The notes: generated by a model from the sequence alone, not told the origin. 55,770 bases of DNA from Candidatus Anaeroferrophillacea bacterium (GCA_016933675.1 JAFGAM010000048.1:1-55770); one strand, 5' to 3'. Positions 34,533-43,974 are shown, numbered from the stretch's first letter. Numbers and translations are program-made.

Positions 34533-36141
34533 AACACTGATCCTGACGCAGCATGGTGTCCACCAGCCAGTCGGCGTCGTCACGGGCGGGAAAGTCGATA
34601 TTGTAGTGCAGGCCACGGCTTTCGCGGCGGTACATGGCGGCGGTGATGATCAACTGGGCCACCTCGACTATGTTGCGCAGCTCCAGCAGGTCGCTGGAGA
34701 GTACATGGTCCCAGTAAAACTCACGAATCTCATGGCGCAGCAGTTCGATCCGGTTGCGGGCCCGGAGGAGCCGCTTGTGAGAGCGGACGATACCCACGTA
34801 GCTCCACATCAGCCGCCGGATCTCGTCCCAGTTGTGGGCGATGATAACGTTCTCGTCCTGATCGGAACGATGGGTGTAGACCCAGGCGGGAAACTCCGGC
34901 GGCACTCCGTTCTCCCCGTCAAGCACCGCGGCGGCCGCGGCCGCCGCCCGGGCGGCGTAGGCCACCGCTTCCAGCAGGGAATTGCTCGCCAGCCGGTTGG
35001 CACCGTGGAGCCCGGTGCAGGCGGACTCGCCGCAGGCCAGCAGCCGCGGCAGCGTGGTGCGGCCGTCATGGTCCACCACCACCCCGCCGCACATGTAGTG
35101 CGCCGCCGGCACCACCGGAATCGGCGCGGTGGTGATATCGATGCCCAGTCGCAGACAGGTGCCGTGGATGTGGGGAAAGCGACGGCGGATGAAGTCGGCA
35201 TCCAGGTGGGTGATATCCAACAGAACGTAGTCGTCGCCGCTGGCCTTCATCTCGCTGTCGATGGCCCGGGCGACGATATCCCGCGGGGCCAAATCCTTGT
35301 ACTGGTGATATTTCTCCATGAACGGCTGGCCGTTGCGGCGTTTGAGAATACCGCCCTCGCCGCGGACCGCCTCGGAGATGAGAAAATTCTTCACCTGGTG
35401 GTGATAGAGGCAGGTGGGATGGAACTGGAAGAACTCCATGTTGGCCACAGCCGCCCCGGCGCGGTAGGCGATGGCGACGCCGTCACCGGTGGCGATGTCG
35501 GGGTTGGTGGAGAAAAGATAGACCTTGCCGGCGCCGCCGGTGGCAAGCAGCGTCTGCCGGGCGGTGAAGGTGTGGACCACGCCGCTTTTGCAATCGTAGG
35601 CGTAGGCCCCCCAGCAGACGTCGTCCTGAATCGGAGCATCGAGATACTTCGCCGCCGTCAACAGGTCGATGGCGGCCATATTCTCGAAGATCGTGATGCG
35701 CGGATGCTCCCGGCAGCGCTCGGCCAACACCTGCTCGATCTCCCGCCCGGTCCAGTCGTCGGCATGGAGGATACGGCGCCGCGAATGCCCGCCCTCGCGG
35801 GTCAGGTCGTAGTCACCGCCGTCATCCTCCCCGGCCGGGGTGAAGCGGACTCCGAGCCGCACCAGTTCGCCGATGAGATCCGGGCCGTCGTTGATCACCT
35901 GTTCCACCACGTCCCGGTGACACAGCCCGGCACCGGCCTGAAGCGTATCCCGGATATGCCGCGCGCAGGAATCGGCGGCATCCATCACCGCGGCGATCCC
36001 GCCCTGGGCGAGGTTGGTGTTGGTGTTTTGCATCTCCTTCTTGGTGATCACCGCCACCGAGCCGGATTCAGCCATCCGGAGAGCGAAGAACAGGCCGGCA
36101 ACCCCGCTGCCGATCACCAGAATATCGAAATCGTGGATCAT
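34492..36141 (-). CDS. nadB: L-aspartate oxidase NadB
   Basis: FAD enzyme converting L-aspartate to iminoaspartate for NAD synthesis. The 549-residue protein has the FAD motif ILVIGSGVAGLFFAL at the N-terminus, NTNLAQGGIAAV, REGGHSRRRILHADDWTGREIE, and the active-site Arg-containing HPTCLYHHQ region with ACGESACTGLHGANRLASNS, all signatures of NadB rather than the related succinate dehydrogenase flavoprotein. ATG 36141 has GGGAG nine bases upstream. No nadA or nadC is adjacent. The tail overlaps the convergent methyltransferase. Confidence 0.96.
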   Translation of the reverse strand: MIHDFDILVIGSGVAGLFFALRMAESGSVAVITKKEMQNTNTNLAQGGIAAVMDAADSCARHIRDTLQAGAGLCHRDVVEQVINDGPDLIGELVRLGVRFTPAGEDDGGDYDLTREGGHSRRRILHADDWTGREIEQVLAERCREHPRITIFENMAAIDLLTAAKYLDAPIQDDVCWGAYAYDCKSGVVHTFTARQTLLATGGAGKVYLFSTNPDIATGDGVAIAYRAGAAVANMEFFQFHPTCLYHHQVKNFLISEAVRGEGGILKRRNGQPFMEKYHQYKDLAPRDIVARAIDSEMKASGDDYVLLDITHLDADFIRRRFPHIHGTCLRLGIDITTAPIPVVPAAHYMCGGVVVDHDGRTTLPRLLACGESACTGLHGANRLASNSLLEAVAYAARAAAAAAAVLDGENGVPPEFPAWVYTHRSDQDENVIIAHNWDEIRRLMWSYVGIVRSHKRLLRARNRIELLRHEIREFYWDHVLSSDLLELRNIVEVAQLIITAAMYRRESRGLHYNIDFPARDDADWLVDTMLRQDQCFSRRLKPAERENG

Positions 36142-36805
36142 GAAGATCTCCCGTCGTTAGCGTATCACCCGGTTTCCCATGCCGCAGTCATCTCTCCCGG
36201 ACGTGCTTCGGCACTTGTTATAGGACCATCGATGCCCGGCGAGCGGCCCGATCCCGGCTTCCCCGAAGTCGGGGTCGGGATCGGTCCCCGTTGTTTACGG
36301 TGCCCGGTCAGCACCAACAGCGTCGCCTCGCAATCCGCGCTTCACCAGCAGCGGCGTCGTGATGCGACCGCGCCGATTTCACTGCCGCCCCCGACCCATC
36401 CGGCCGCTCGTGGCCACATCCCGTCCCCCATCCGTTCGCTGCCCATGCCGACCGCGGTCCCGACGCCGATTACCACCGCCGGCGGACATACCGGGTCATG
36501 AATTGACGGGCCGATACTAGTGCAAAACGACGGCCGGTGCAAGCAGGATCAGACCCCATGATGTCCGGAATGATTTTTTCGAAACAACCTTCCGTTCAGG
36601 GAAATAGGCAGGGAAACGGGCAAGAATAGATCCCCTGCAAGCATAGCGGTCAAAAGCGGGTAAAACCGGGAGGATATAAATCGGTGGGGGTGAACCGGGC
36701 GAAAAAACCACCCGGGCGCCCGTCCGCCGCTTGCCCGGACCGATGGAATGTGGTAGATGGGAGGGCACTGTTGCCGCCCCGGTACGGGGCGTTGAAGGGG
36801 GATGT
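36142..36805. other. Intergenic region nadB / IMPase-like gene
   Basis: 664 bases between divergent nadB and the phosphatase gene. It holds CGATCCCGG...CCGGGATCGG-like inverted words at about 36247-36284 (the same CCGATxCCGA vocabulary as 5935-5975), further 'GACCGCGGTCCCGACGCCG' words at about 36450-36475, and unremarkable sequence elsewhere. The phosphatase ribosome binding site is at the right edge. No promoter pair was convincing. Confidence 0.6.
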
Positions 36806-37630
36806 ATGGATACCCGGTTCTGGCTCGACACCTTTCGCCTCCTGGCTGGGCGAATCGGTGAACAGATGGCCCGCTACGCCGGCACGAAGGAAGGCGCGCT
36901 GATCATCGGCAAGGGTGCCGGCGGCGATATGACCCTGAAGGTCGACAAGATCGCCGAAGATATCGTCGTCGACAAGCTCGAAACCCTGCATACCAACTAC
37001 GGCCATGATTTCGAGCTGATCTCCGAGGAACTCGGCCGCCGCTCCTACGGGGAAGATCCCGCCGGCCGCATCGTCATCGACCCGATCGACGGCAGTTTCA
37101 ACGCCCGCCAGGGAATTCCCTACTACGCCACCGCGCTGGCGGCGGCCGGCGGCGGCACGGTCGGCGACGCCGTGGTCGCCCTGGTGAAGAACCTGGCCAC
37201 CGGCGACGAATTCCACGCCGTCCGCGGTCAGGGGGCGTTTCTCAACGGCAAACCGCTCCAGTGCCGCAAGGTCGAGGTACCCCGCGCCTTCGTGTTCGAG
37301 GCGGCGCACAACAAGGTGGGCATCAAACGCATCATCCCGCTGCTGGAGATGTTCGAACGCGCCCGTTCCCTGGGCTCCACCGCCCTGGATATCTGCTACC
37401 TGGCGGCGGGCAGCATCGACGTCTTCTTCTACCCGGTACCGTCACGCACCATCGACTATGTCGCCGGCAAACTGATCCTCGAGGAAGCTGGCGGCGTGAT
37501 GACCGGCATGTCCGGGGAGAATCTCGATCTCCTGACCCTCGATCTCGAGCGCGGCTGCCCCATCGTTGCCGCCGGCAGCCGCGAGACGATACAGAAGATG
37601 ATGGACATCATCTCGCTGTCACGCATCTGA
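36806..37630 (+). CDS. Inositol monophosphatase-family phosphatase (IMPase/FBPase IV-like)
   Basis: A 274-residue Mg-dependent phosphatase. Motifs are KVDKIAEDIV, ISEELG (metal-binding Glu), IDPIDGSFNARQGIPYYA (about residue 90), and a late TIDYVAGKLILEEAGG with the third metal site. The DPIDG form and GIPYY context resemble archaeal-type inositol monophosphatase / fructose-1,6-bisphosphatase proteins more than SuhB. Substrate is not assigned. The ATG at 36806 (MDTRFWLDTFRLL) has AAGGGGGATGT upstream; a longer reading to 36731 adds a segment lacking family similarity. The tail overlaps the hybrid kinase gene by 12 bases. Confidence 0.85.
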   Translation: MDTRFWLDTFRLLAGRIGEQMARYAGTKEGALIIGKGAGGDMTLKVDKIAEDIVVDKLETLHTNYGHDFELISEELGRRSYGEDPAGRIVIDPIDGSFNARQGIPYYATALAAAGGGTVGDAVVALVKNLATGDEFHAVRGQGAFLNGKPLQCRKVEVPRAFVFEAAHNKVGIKRIIPLLEMFERARSLGSTALDICYLAAGSIDVFFYPVPSRTIDYVAGKLILEEAGGVMTGMSGENLDLLTLDLERGCPIVAAGSRETIQKMMDIISLSRI

Positions 37631-40567
37631 GCTCAGCACCTCACTGATGGCGGCGGCAAGCTTGTCGATGGTAAAGGGCTTCACCAGTGCCGCCCGGAAC
37701 CCGAAATCCCGGTAGCGGGACAGGCATTCGTCGTTGGAATAGCCGCTGAAAACGATCACCCGGACAGCGGGATCGCGCTCCAGCAGGCGCCTGATGCCCT
37801 CCCGGCCGCCCATGCCCCCGGGAATCGTCAGATCCATGAAGACGATATCGAAGGCGCGGTTTTGCGCCCGGGCTTCCTCACAGGCCGCCAGCATCTCCTC
37901 CCCATTGGTCGCCTCCGCCACCGTGTGCCCCAGGCAGCCAAGCATCTCCGCGGCCACCATCCGCACCACGTCGTCATCGTCCATGACCAGGATACGCAGT
38001 CCCGGGTGGTTACCCGGTGCCGCCGCCGGCGGCGGCACCGGCGGGATCCGGTCGACCGCCGGCAGATAGAACGTAAAGGCCGCCCCGGCACCCGCCGATG
38101 AGCGGACAAACATGTGTCCGTCGTGTTTTTTGACAATGGAATGGCAGACCGAAAGCCCCAGGCCGCTGCCCCCGGGTTTGGTGGTGAAAAAGGGATCGAA
38201 GATCTTCTCGAGGGCCCGCGGCGGAATCCCCGGCCCGGTATCGGCAACGGTGACCCGCACGAAGCGCGCCGCCGGAAGGCCGGGAAATGATTCGCTGCCG
38301 CCGTCGGCGACATTGGCGGCGGCAACCGTCACCCGGCCGCCGCCCGGCATCGCCTGGCGGGCGTTGAGAATCAGATTGTGCACCACCTGGTCGATCTGCC
38401 CCCGGTCGATTTCCACTGGCCACAGATTGTCCGGAATCGCGATGGAACCGACGATATTGCCGCCGTGAAGGACGAACTCCACCGACTCCCGAAGCAGGGG
38501 CCCGAGTGCGGAGAGTTCCTTTACCGGCTCGCCGCCGCGGGCGAAGGTCAGCATCTGCCGGGTCAGACCGCGGGCGCGCTGGGAGGCATTCTCCGCCTTT
38601 TGCAGCAGCGCCGCCACCGGACTGTCGGCCGCCAACCGGCTGCGGGCCAGACTGATATTGCCGAGAATGCCCATGAGAATGTTATTGAAATCATGGGCGA
38701 TACCGCCGGCGAGAACGCTAATGGATTCGAGCTTCTGGGCCTTGCGAAGCTCCTCTTCGGTACGCAGTTGCGTGGTGATGTCGCGGAACACCTGGACAGT
38801 GCCGATGATCGCCCCGTCACGGCCGCGAATAGGAGCGCCGCTTTCGGCGATCAGCCGCCGGTGGTTTTCCGAACCTTCCAGTACGCCCGGCGTTTCCCGC
38901 GCCCGCGACAAGCCGTCCGCCATTACCTGATCCGCCAGCACCGGCAGCCGCATACCGGTTTCCTCGTCGACGAGCGGCAGCACCTCGCCCACCGGCCGGC
39001 CGCGGGCGAGGTGCTGATTCCAGCCGGTAAGCTCCTCGGCGGCGACGCTCATGAGCATCACCCGGGCCTCGTCATCGGTGGCGATGACGCCGTCGCCGAT
39101 GCTGCGCAGGGTCACCGCCAGGCGCTCGGTCTCCGCCGTCAGAGCCTGCTCCACCTCCTTGCGCCAGGTGATATCGGTGGCGATTTCCAGCCGCGCCGGC
39201 CGGCCGTCGGTCCAGCGGATCGCCTGATCGCGACACTCGTACCAGCGGCCGTTGACAGTATTGCGAAACTCCCACAGGCAGCCGCCATCCACCGGTTCGC
39301 CGGCCGCCGTCAGCAGCCGGTCGTTGGTACAGAACGGACACGGCCCCCGCTGGTCTTTCTGGAGCACCTCCCAGCATTTCCTGCCTTCGAGATCACCGCG
39401 GTAATGGATGGCATTCCGCAGGTAACGATTGACCATCAACAGCTCGTGTGATTCCATGTCGGCGGCATAGACCACCGCATCGAGACTGTCGAGGATGGTG
39501 GAAATCTGGGCGGAGATGCGGTTCACCGCCTGATCGCGGGCACCGATGGCGGCGATGATTTCGTCGAGTTCGGCGATGCCCGCGGCCATCTCCGGGGCCA
39601 GGGAAAGGGCACGGCGGTCGCCGGACCGCCGCAGTACCGCGGTCACCCGGCTGACGGGATCGGCAAAGAAACGGGCGAGGTAGAAATGGACGACGGCCAG
39701 AAAACCGGCGAACAGCAGCGCCAGCAGGCTGGCCTGAAGCAGCACTGCCCGGGCGATACGCAACAGCAGTTCCGTCCGCGGCACAGCATAGTACATCGTC
39801 CAGCCGTCGGGCTGCCTGATGGGCAGCCGACGGGCAATGAAACCGACGCCGTCATAACGATAGGAAAAGAGCCCGTCGCCGCCATCGGCACTCCGCTCCT
39901 TGATGTCGAAACCGAGATTGTGCCGCGTCCGCACCAGCCGGGAGTCGGGGTGGTAGATTACCCGGCCGGACGGGGAAAGCGCGAAGATCGCCTCACCGGC
40001 CAGCAGCGGGGTACGGATGAAGGGTTCCATGGCGGTGGTCACGTGCTGCAGATCCCGTTCGACCACCAGCGTCCAGTCGCGGGGCAGACGGTATGCGAGG
40101 CCGATGACCGCGCTCTGCGTCAGCAGCGACTGGTAGTGCCCGACCTGCGGTTCACCGGGCGCCGCCGGGGCGGCGTCCTCCAGCGGCACGGCGCCGAGAT
40201 CGAGTCCGAGATAATCGTCGTGACCGGAAGAAATCGACCGCACCCGGCCGCGGCCATCCAGCAGGTAGCAAACGTCGCCCAGGGTATGGAACTGCAGGCG
40301 GCGGCCGATGAGCGCCGGCAGCGACGAAGCCGGTCGGGAATCATCGATATCGGCGATGATCCGCCGGACGACGGCATCGTAACGATAGATTTCCCCGCGC
40401 ATCACCGAACCGGCGAGGACAATGCGGGTGTCCATCGCCGCTGCCAGCCGGGCGCGATCCCGCCGGTACTGCACCACCGCACTGGTGAACGCCATCGCCG
40501 CGAAGCCGACGATGAAGAGCACCAGCAGCGCCCGGATGATCTTGCGGCGCAGGGACACCGGCCTCAT
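37619..40567 (-). CDS. Hybrid sensor histidine kinase (periplasmic sensor, two PAS, receiver)
   Basis: A 982-residue hybrid kinase. TM1 is at residues 8-28, a periplasmic dCACHE/Cache-like sensor follows to about residue 270, TM2 is at 277-299, then a HAMP-like linker. PAS 1 contains GRKCWEVLQKDQRGPCPFC, a Cys-rich motif near residue 397; PAS 2 starts at about residue 490 (GDGVIATDDEA). HisKA has GGIAHDFNNILMG with the phospho-acceptor His near residue 628. HATPase N and G boxes are visible, and the C-terminal receiver has VMDDDDVVR and FMDLTIPG (phospho-acceptor Asp near 910). It overlaps the upstream binding-lipoprotein gene by four bases, so the two are likely one signalling unit. No response regulator gene follows; the receiver may relay elsewhere. 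Confidence 0.9.
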   Translation of the reverse strand: MRPVSLRRKIIRALLVLFIVGFAAMAFTSAVVQYRRDRARLAAAMDTRIVLAGSVMRGEIYRYDAVVRRIIADIDDSRPASSLPALIGRRLQFHTLGDVCYLLDGRGRVRSISSGHDDYLGLDLGAVPLEDAAPAAPGEPQVGHYQSLLTQSAVIGLAYRLPRDWTLVVERDLQHVTTAMEPFIRTPLLAGEAIFALSPSGRVIYHPDSRLVRTRHNLGFDIKERSADGGDGLFSYRYDGVGFIARRLPIRQPDGWTMYYAVPRTELLLRIARAVLLQASLLALLFAGFLAVVHFYLARFFADPVSRVTAVLRRSGDRRALSLAPEMAAGIAELDEIIAAIGARDQAVNRISAQISTILDSLDAVVYAADMESHELLMVNRYLRNAIHYRGDLEGRKCWEVLQKDQRGPCPFCTNDRLLTAAGEPVDGGCLWEFRNTVNGRWYECRDQAIRWTDGRPARLEIATDITWRKEVEQALTAETERLAVTLRSIGDGVIATDDEARVMLMSVAAEELTGWNQHLARGRPVGEVLPLVDEETGMRLPVLADQVMADGLSRARETPGVLEGSENHRRLIAESGAPIRGRDGAIIGTVQVFRDITTQLRTEEELRKAQKLESISVLAGGIAHDFNNILMGILGNISLARSRLAADSPVAALLQKAENASQRARGLTRQMLTFARGGEPVKELSALGPLLRESVEFVLHGGNIVGSIAIPDNLWPVEIDRGQIDQVVHNLILNARQAMPGGGRVTVAAANVADGGSESFPGLPAARFVRVTVADTGPGIPPRALEKIFDPFFTTKPGGSGLGLSVCHSIVKKHDGHMFVRSSAGAGAAFTFYLPAVDRIPPVPPPAAAPGNHPGLRILVMDDDDVVRMVAAEMLGCLGHTVAEATNGEEMLAACEEARAQNRAFDIVFMDLTIPGGMGGREGIRRLLERDPAVRVIVFSGYSNDECLSRYRDFGFRAALVKPFTIDKLAAAISEVLSSDA

Positions 40568-41733
40568 GGCCCGATCACCCCCTGGGTACGCATGGCACCG
40601 CCGCGCACCACCACCTCGTACAGCGGCCGGATCACATCGCCGCAGGCATCAAAAGCCACCCGGCCGAGGATGGTGTCGTAGGACCGGGCCAACAGCGCCC
40701 GCTTGAGCGCCACGCTGTCAAAGGAATCACAACGACGCAGGGCATCGGCAAGAATCGTCACCAGCTCGTAGGCACGCGCCGAACGAGCGCTGGCCGGCCG
40801 ATTGAACTGTTCCTCCATGCGGCGGGCAAAGGAAAGAAAATCTGGACGGGAATTTTCCGGGTCGATAAAGGTGATGATGGCCAGTCCCTCGGCAGCGGCG
40901 GCGGCATAGCGCAGCAGGCCGGGCGCCTGGGCCCAGACGGTCGCGAGTCGGAGACCGCAGTAGCCGGCAAGCTGGAGTTTCTGCAGCGCAACGCCGGTCA
41001 TGCTCGCTTCGGTGAGCAGCAGGACGGCGTCCGGCGACGACTCGATCAGGGCTTCCACCAGCGCCTGCCAGTCGACCGGAGCGGTGGAATCGAAAGGCAC
41101 CATACGGATCTCACCGGCAAATGATGCCGCCACCTGCCGTTCGTAATCGTTGACGAAGTCGGCGTTCGACATGTCCATCAGGCAGACGAGCGACTGCACC
41201 CCCCGCGCCTGCAGCAGCACCGCGGTACTCCGGCCGTACTGGACGCAGTCCACGGACGTCCGGACGAACAGATCGTCCCGGCCACTGAGGGCAGCGGCGG
41301 CGGTATAGGCGGTCAGCAGCAGCGTCCGACGGCCGGTGACCAGGGGATAGGCCTTCAGCGTATTGGCGGAATAGCTGTGACCGATGACCGCCACCACGCC
41401 GGCATCGACGAGTTCACCATCAACCCGTTGGATAATTTCGGACCGGTTTTCATCGTCACGCACCAGGAGCCGCAGGGGCCGGCCGGCGATCCCCCCCCGG
41501 CGGTTGACATCGTCCACCGCCAGCAGGGCGCCGTCCCGGATGTGTTCCCCGGCCTCGCCGCCGATGCCGCTGAGATTGACCGCCAGACCGATGATTATCG
41601 GTTCGGGAGGGCCGCTGCAGGCATTGACGAAGACCAGCAGCAACCCGATCACCAACCAGAGCGCCGGAAAGCGTCGGCGCCGGAGCGGATACGGAACAAC
41701 CGCAGCAAACCGTTTTCGCGGACTACCAGCCAT
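40564..41733 (-). CDS. Periplasmic-binding (LIVBP-type) lipoprotein paired with the kinase
   Basis: A 389-residue type I periplasmic-binding protein of the branched-chain amino-acid/amide family. It has a signal with a lipobox LVFVNAC (lipid-attached Cys39), GLAVNLSGIGGEAGEHIRDG, and a typical two-domain fold. No ABC permease or ATPase genes lie nearby; instead the gene overlaps the hybrid kinase by four bases. This suggests ligand capture for signalling rather than transport. The start ATG 41733 (MAGSPRKRFAAVV) has GAGG three bases upstream; a GTG at 41760 is possible. A 10-bp hairpin lies upstream. Confidence 0.85.
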   Translation of the reverse strand: MAGSPRKRFAAVVPYPLRRRRFPALWLVIGLLLVFVNACSGPPEPIIIGLAVNLSGIGGEAGEHIRDGALLAVDDVNRRGGIAGRPLRLLVRDDENRSEIIQRVDGELVDAGVVAVIGHSYSANTLKAYPLVTGRRTLLLTAYTAAAALSGRDDLFVRTSVDCVQYGRSTAVLLQARGVQSLVCLMDMSNADFVNDYERQVAASFAGEIRMVPFDSTAPVDWQALVEALIESSPDAVLLLTEASMTGVALQKLQLAGYCGLRLATVWAQAPGLLRYAAAAAEGLAIITFIDPENSRPDFLSFARRMEEQFNRPASARSARAYELVTILADALRRCDSFDSVALKRALLARSYDTILGRVAFDACGDVIRPLYEVVVRGGAMRTQGVIGP

Positions 41734-41760
41734 CAACCTCACCGGGAAAAATCCGAACAC

Positions 41761-41784
41761 CGGGCCCGCGGCGGCGCGGGCCCG
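41761..41784 (-). promoter_or_regulatory. Leader hairpin upstream of the binding lipoprotein
   Basis: CGGGCCCGCG-GCGG-CGCGGGCCCG, two 10-base complementary arms with a four-base loop, 28 bases upstream of ATG 41733. On the minus strand it is followed by GGTGTTCGGATTTTTCC, so it could be an operator, a leader hairpin or a weak terminator. Confidence 0.5.
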
Positions 41785-41965
41785 TCATTTCCGCGGCAAC
41801 ATCCACGGAAACATATTAAACCACCCCGGCAGATCACCAAACTATGGTGGAACCCGGCAGTGCCCGACACGCATCCTGCCGATCATTCCTCGGCGGGCCG
41901 GAATCGGTGCCGACATCCCGATTTCTGCATTGTGCCCGCGCCGCGAAAATTGCCGGCTTCGCCCC

Positions 41966-41984
41966 TGGCACGGCGTGCCATGCC
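41966..41984. repeat. Degenerate GGCACGGCGTGCCATGCC palindrome
   Basis: TGGCACG-G-CGTGCCA is a 15-base dyad. It is related to the GGGCACGGCGCGCCGTGCCC element at 6124-6143 and followed, as there, by CCCTGCAAC. Confidence 0.6.
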
Positions 41985-42150
41985 CCTGCAACAGCGCCAA
42001 TTGCCGCGCTCCCCGCACCGGGAAATATTCTGCCGGGCGCCCGACAACCCGGGCAACCAACCAGGCGCCCGGCGCCAGTGCCGGCGGATACTGATCTGAC
42101 AGTATAATGCAGGCTGCATTTCCTGCAAGTGATTCGGGAAAAATTACCGG

Positions 42151-42190
42151 CTTCGCAACAACTCCATCTTCTCCGTTGCGCTTCAACCTG
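42151..42190 (-). repeat. Dispersed intergenic repeat (AACGGAGAAGATGGAGTTGT half)
   Basis: The minus strand reads AGCGCAACGGAGAAGATGGA then GTTGTTGCGAAG. Same half-element as 8351-8392 and 17612-17655. Confidence 0.65.
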
Positions 42191-42407
42191 AGTTGATCGG
42201 CAAACAGCCGGGTACGCTTCCGCAGGACGGGGGTTGATCCCGGCACCGCACCGGCCTCGAGGACGCGATCGGCAAACGGCCGGCCGCGCCTCCCCAGGGC
42301 AAGGAAACGCCGCGATTCCGCAGCCATTACGATGCCATCCCTGGTCGACGCACTTTGGCCGCGGAGGCGATTCCGTAAAAATCCGGTGAGAAATAGAACC
42401 CGACCGA

Positions 42408-43112
42408 TCAGCCCCACACCCCGTCGGAACCCAGGGGATCCGGCAGGCCGGCGGCGGCAAACCCCGCCGCCCGCAGGCGACAGCTGTCACAGGCGCCACA
42501 GGGGCGGCCGCCGGGACGCGGGTCGTAGCAACTGCGGGTCAGGGAGTAGTTGACGCCAAGCGCGGTACCCAGACGAATGATCTCCGCCTTGGTAAGATCG
42601 ATGAGCGGCGCCCGCAGCCGGAACCAGGGCGTATCCGGATACTCGACGCCGAGCTTCGTACCGAGGTTGACCGCCTGTTCAAGGACGGCGATGAAGTCCG
42701 GGCGGCAGTCGGGATAGCCGCTGTAGTCGAGGGCGTTGACCCCGAGGAAGATGTCGCGGGCACCGAGGGCCTCGGCCCAGGACGCCGCCAGGGAGATGAA
42801 AACCAGGTTGCGCGCCGGGACGTAGGTAACGGGAATCTCGTCCGGCCCATCGAGGGGCCGGTTCCGGGGCACATCCAGGGTCGTATCGGTCAGTGACGAA
42901 CCGCCGAAGGCGGCCAGGTCAACCGCCAGCACCAGGTGGCGGATCGCTCCGAGGTCCGCCGCCACCCGTCGGGCGGCATCCACCTCACAGTCATGCCGCT
43001 GCCCGTAGGAAAAGCTGAGGCAGTACAGCGCAAACCCCTCGCGCCGGGCCACCGCCGCCGCCGTCGCCGAATCCAACCCGCCGCTGAGCAGCACCACCGC
43101 CGGCCGCTCCAT
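42408..43112 (-). CDS. queC: 7-cyano-7-deazaguanine synthase QueC
   Basis: ATP-dependent conversion of 7-carboxy-7-deazaguanine to preQ0 in queuosine synthesis. The 234-residue protein has the PP-loop [16 protein letters not shown] and a C-terminal zinc site with RSCYDP and [13 protein letters not shown] 43112 ([12 protein letters not shown]) lies two bases after the queE stop, so the pair is coupled; the longer reading to 43142 overlaps queE. queD is not present in the window. Confidence 0.95.
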   Translation of the reverse strand: MERPAVVLLSGGLDSATAAAVARREGFALYCLSFSYGQRHDCEVDAARRVAADLGAIRHLVLAVDLAAFGGSSLTDTTLDVPRNRPLDGPDEIPVTYVPARNLVFISLAASWAEALGARDIFLGVNALDYSGYPDCRPDFIAVLEQAVNLGTKLGVEYPDTPWFRLRAPLIDLTKAEIIRLGTALGVNYSLTRSCYDPRPGGRPCGACDSCRLRAAGFAAAGLPDPLGSDGVWG

Positions 43113-43114
43113 AC

Positions 43115-43768
43115 CTATACCCCCCGATCCCGCTCCGGCCACAGGATGCGGTGCATCTGCAGCTGCAACCGCACCGGCAGCCGGCAGGAAAGAATCAGCT
43201 CCGCCAGCCGCGGCGGCGGCATCGTTTCGACCACCGGGCTGAAGAGCACCGGCACCCCGGCCGGCACCAGCCGCCCGACGACCTCCCGGCTCCAGTGAAA
43301 ATCGTCCTCGTCGACGATGACGAACTTCAGTTGATGCCGGGGACCGAGGTGCCGCAGGTTGTCCCAGCGCACCGCGGCCGCCATACCGCTGCCGGGGGTC
43401 TTGACGTCCATGATCACATGCAGCCGGGCATCGAGAGCGGCGATATCGAGTGCCCCGTTGGTTTCCACCAGTACCGTGCGGCCGGCATCGAGAAGCCGCG
43501 CCGCGAGTTCGCCGAAACCCCCCTGCAACAGCGGTTCGCCGCCGGTGATCTCTACCAGACGGGTGCCGAAATCCAGCAGCCGGGCCGCCACCGCGGCGAT
43601 TTCACGCACCGTTCCGGCTGCCGGGTCGCGGGCATAGGCGGTATCGCAGTAGCTGCAGGAGAGGTTGCAGCCGGCACAGCGGACAAACGCACAGGGGAGC
43701 CCCGCAAACGTGGACTCCCCCTGCAGACTGCAGAACATCTCGACGGTCGAAACGCTACCCATGTTCAT
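43115..43768 (-). CDS. queE: 7-carboxy-7-deazaguanine synthase QueE
   Basis: Radical SAM enzyme forming the deazapurine ring of queuosine precursors. The 217-residue protein has the cluster motif [16 protein letters not shown] (CxxxCxxC), TGGEPLLQ and VETNG motifs, and ends [10 protein letters not shown]. The start ATG 43768 ([18 protein letters not shown]) is alternative to 43762. It is followed directly by queC. No preQ1 riboswitch is recognisable upstream. Confidence 0.95.
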   Translation of the reverse strand: MNMGSVSTVEMFCSLQGESTFAGLPCAFVRCAGCNLSCSYCDTAYARDPAAGTVREIAAVAARLLDFGTRLVEITGGEPLLQGGFGELAARLLDAGRTVLVETNGALDIAALDARLHVIMDVKTPGSGMAAAVRWDNLRHLGPRHQLKFVIVDEDDFHWSREVVGRLVPAGVPVLFSPVVETMPPPRLAELILSCRLPVRLQLQMHRILWPERDRGV

Positions 43769-43974
43769 TGGCCCGACGGTAACACCATCATCTTCATCTT
43801 CGCGTCACCACGCACCGGCAAGCGGCGGCTCAAAACCGCACACACCCGAGGGCACCATCCTGGCGCATCCGTCCCTTCCCGGCATCCGGGGACTTGTCGG
43901 GGGCATCGTGTTTCACGCCGGCGGGCGTAGGGACGGCCCCCCCGTGGCCGCCCGTACGCCCCGCCTCCCCGTCC
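43769..43974. other. Intergenic region queE / secF
   Basis: 206 bases. 43920-43977 is a GTAGGGACGG...CCGTCCCTA dyad with a GC-rich middle, perhaps a decayed member of the palindrome family with an insertion. A degraded dispersed-repeat fragment lies at about 43775-43850. No riboswitch, gene or convincing promoter was seen. Confidence 0.5.

Larger units (their letters stand above)
41734..42407. other. Intergenic region lipoprotein / queC
   Basis: 674 bases. It contains a perfect 10-bp hairpin (41761-41784), a degenerate GGCACGGCGTGCC palindrome (41966-41984) and a dispersed-repeat copy (42151-42190, minus). Other sequence to 42407 has no recognisable gene. An apparent minus ORF of 191 codons through 41842-42417 has repeats in its reading and no ribosome binding site. 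Confidence 0.6.

Noticed and set aside
36247-36284. CCGATCCC...GGGATCGG inverted repeat as regulatory operator
   Set aside because: It is part of a degenerate CCGATxCCGA word field also seen at 5935-5975, and is not placed at a clear promoter; left as intergenic repeat-like sequence.
34606-36501. Plus-strand ORF (631 codons) antisense to nadB
   Set aside because: nadB carries complete motifs on the minus strand; the antisense frame is compositionally odd.
41834-42499. Minus-strand ORF (221 codons) overlapping the queC end
   Set aside because: Its reading passes through palindromes and repeat copies and has no ribosome binding site; it also overlaps queC in another frame.
43769-43974. preQ1 riboswitch upstream of queE
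   Set aside because: No preQ1-type hairpin plus A-rich tail was seen.
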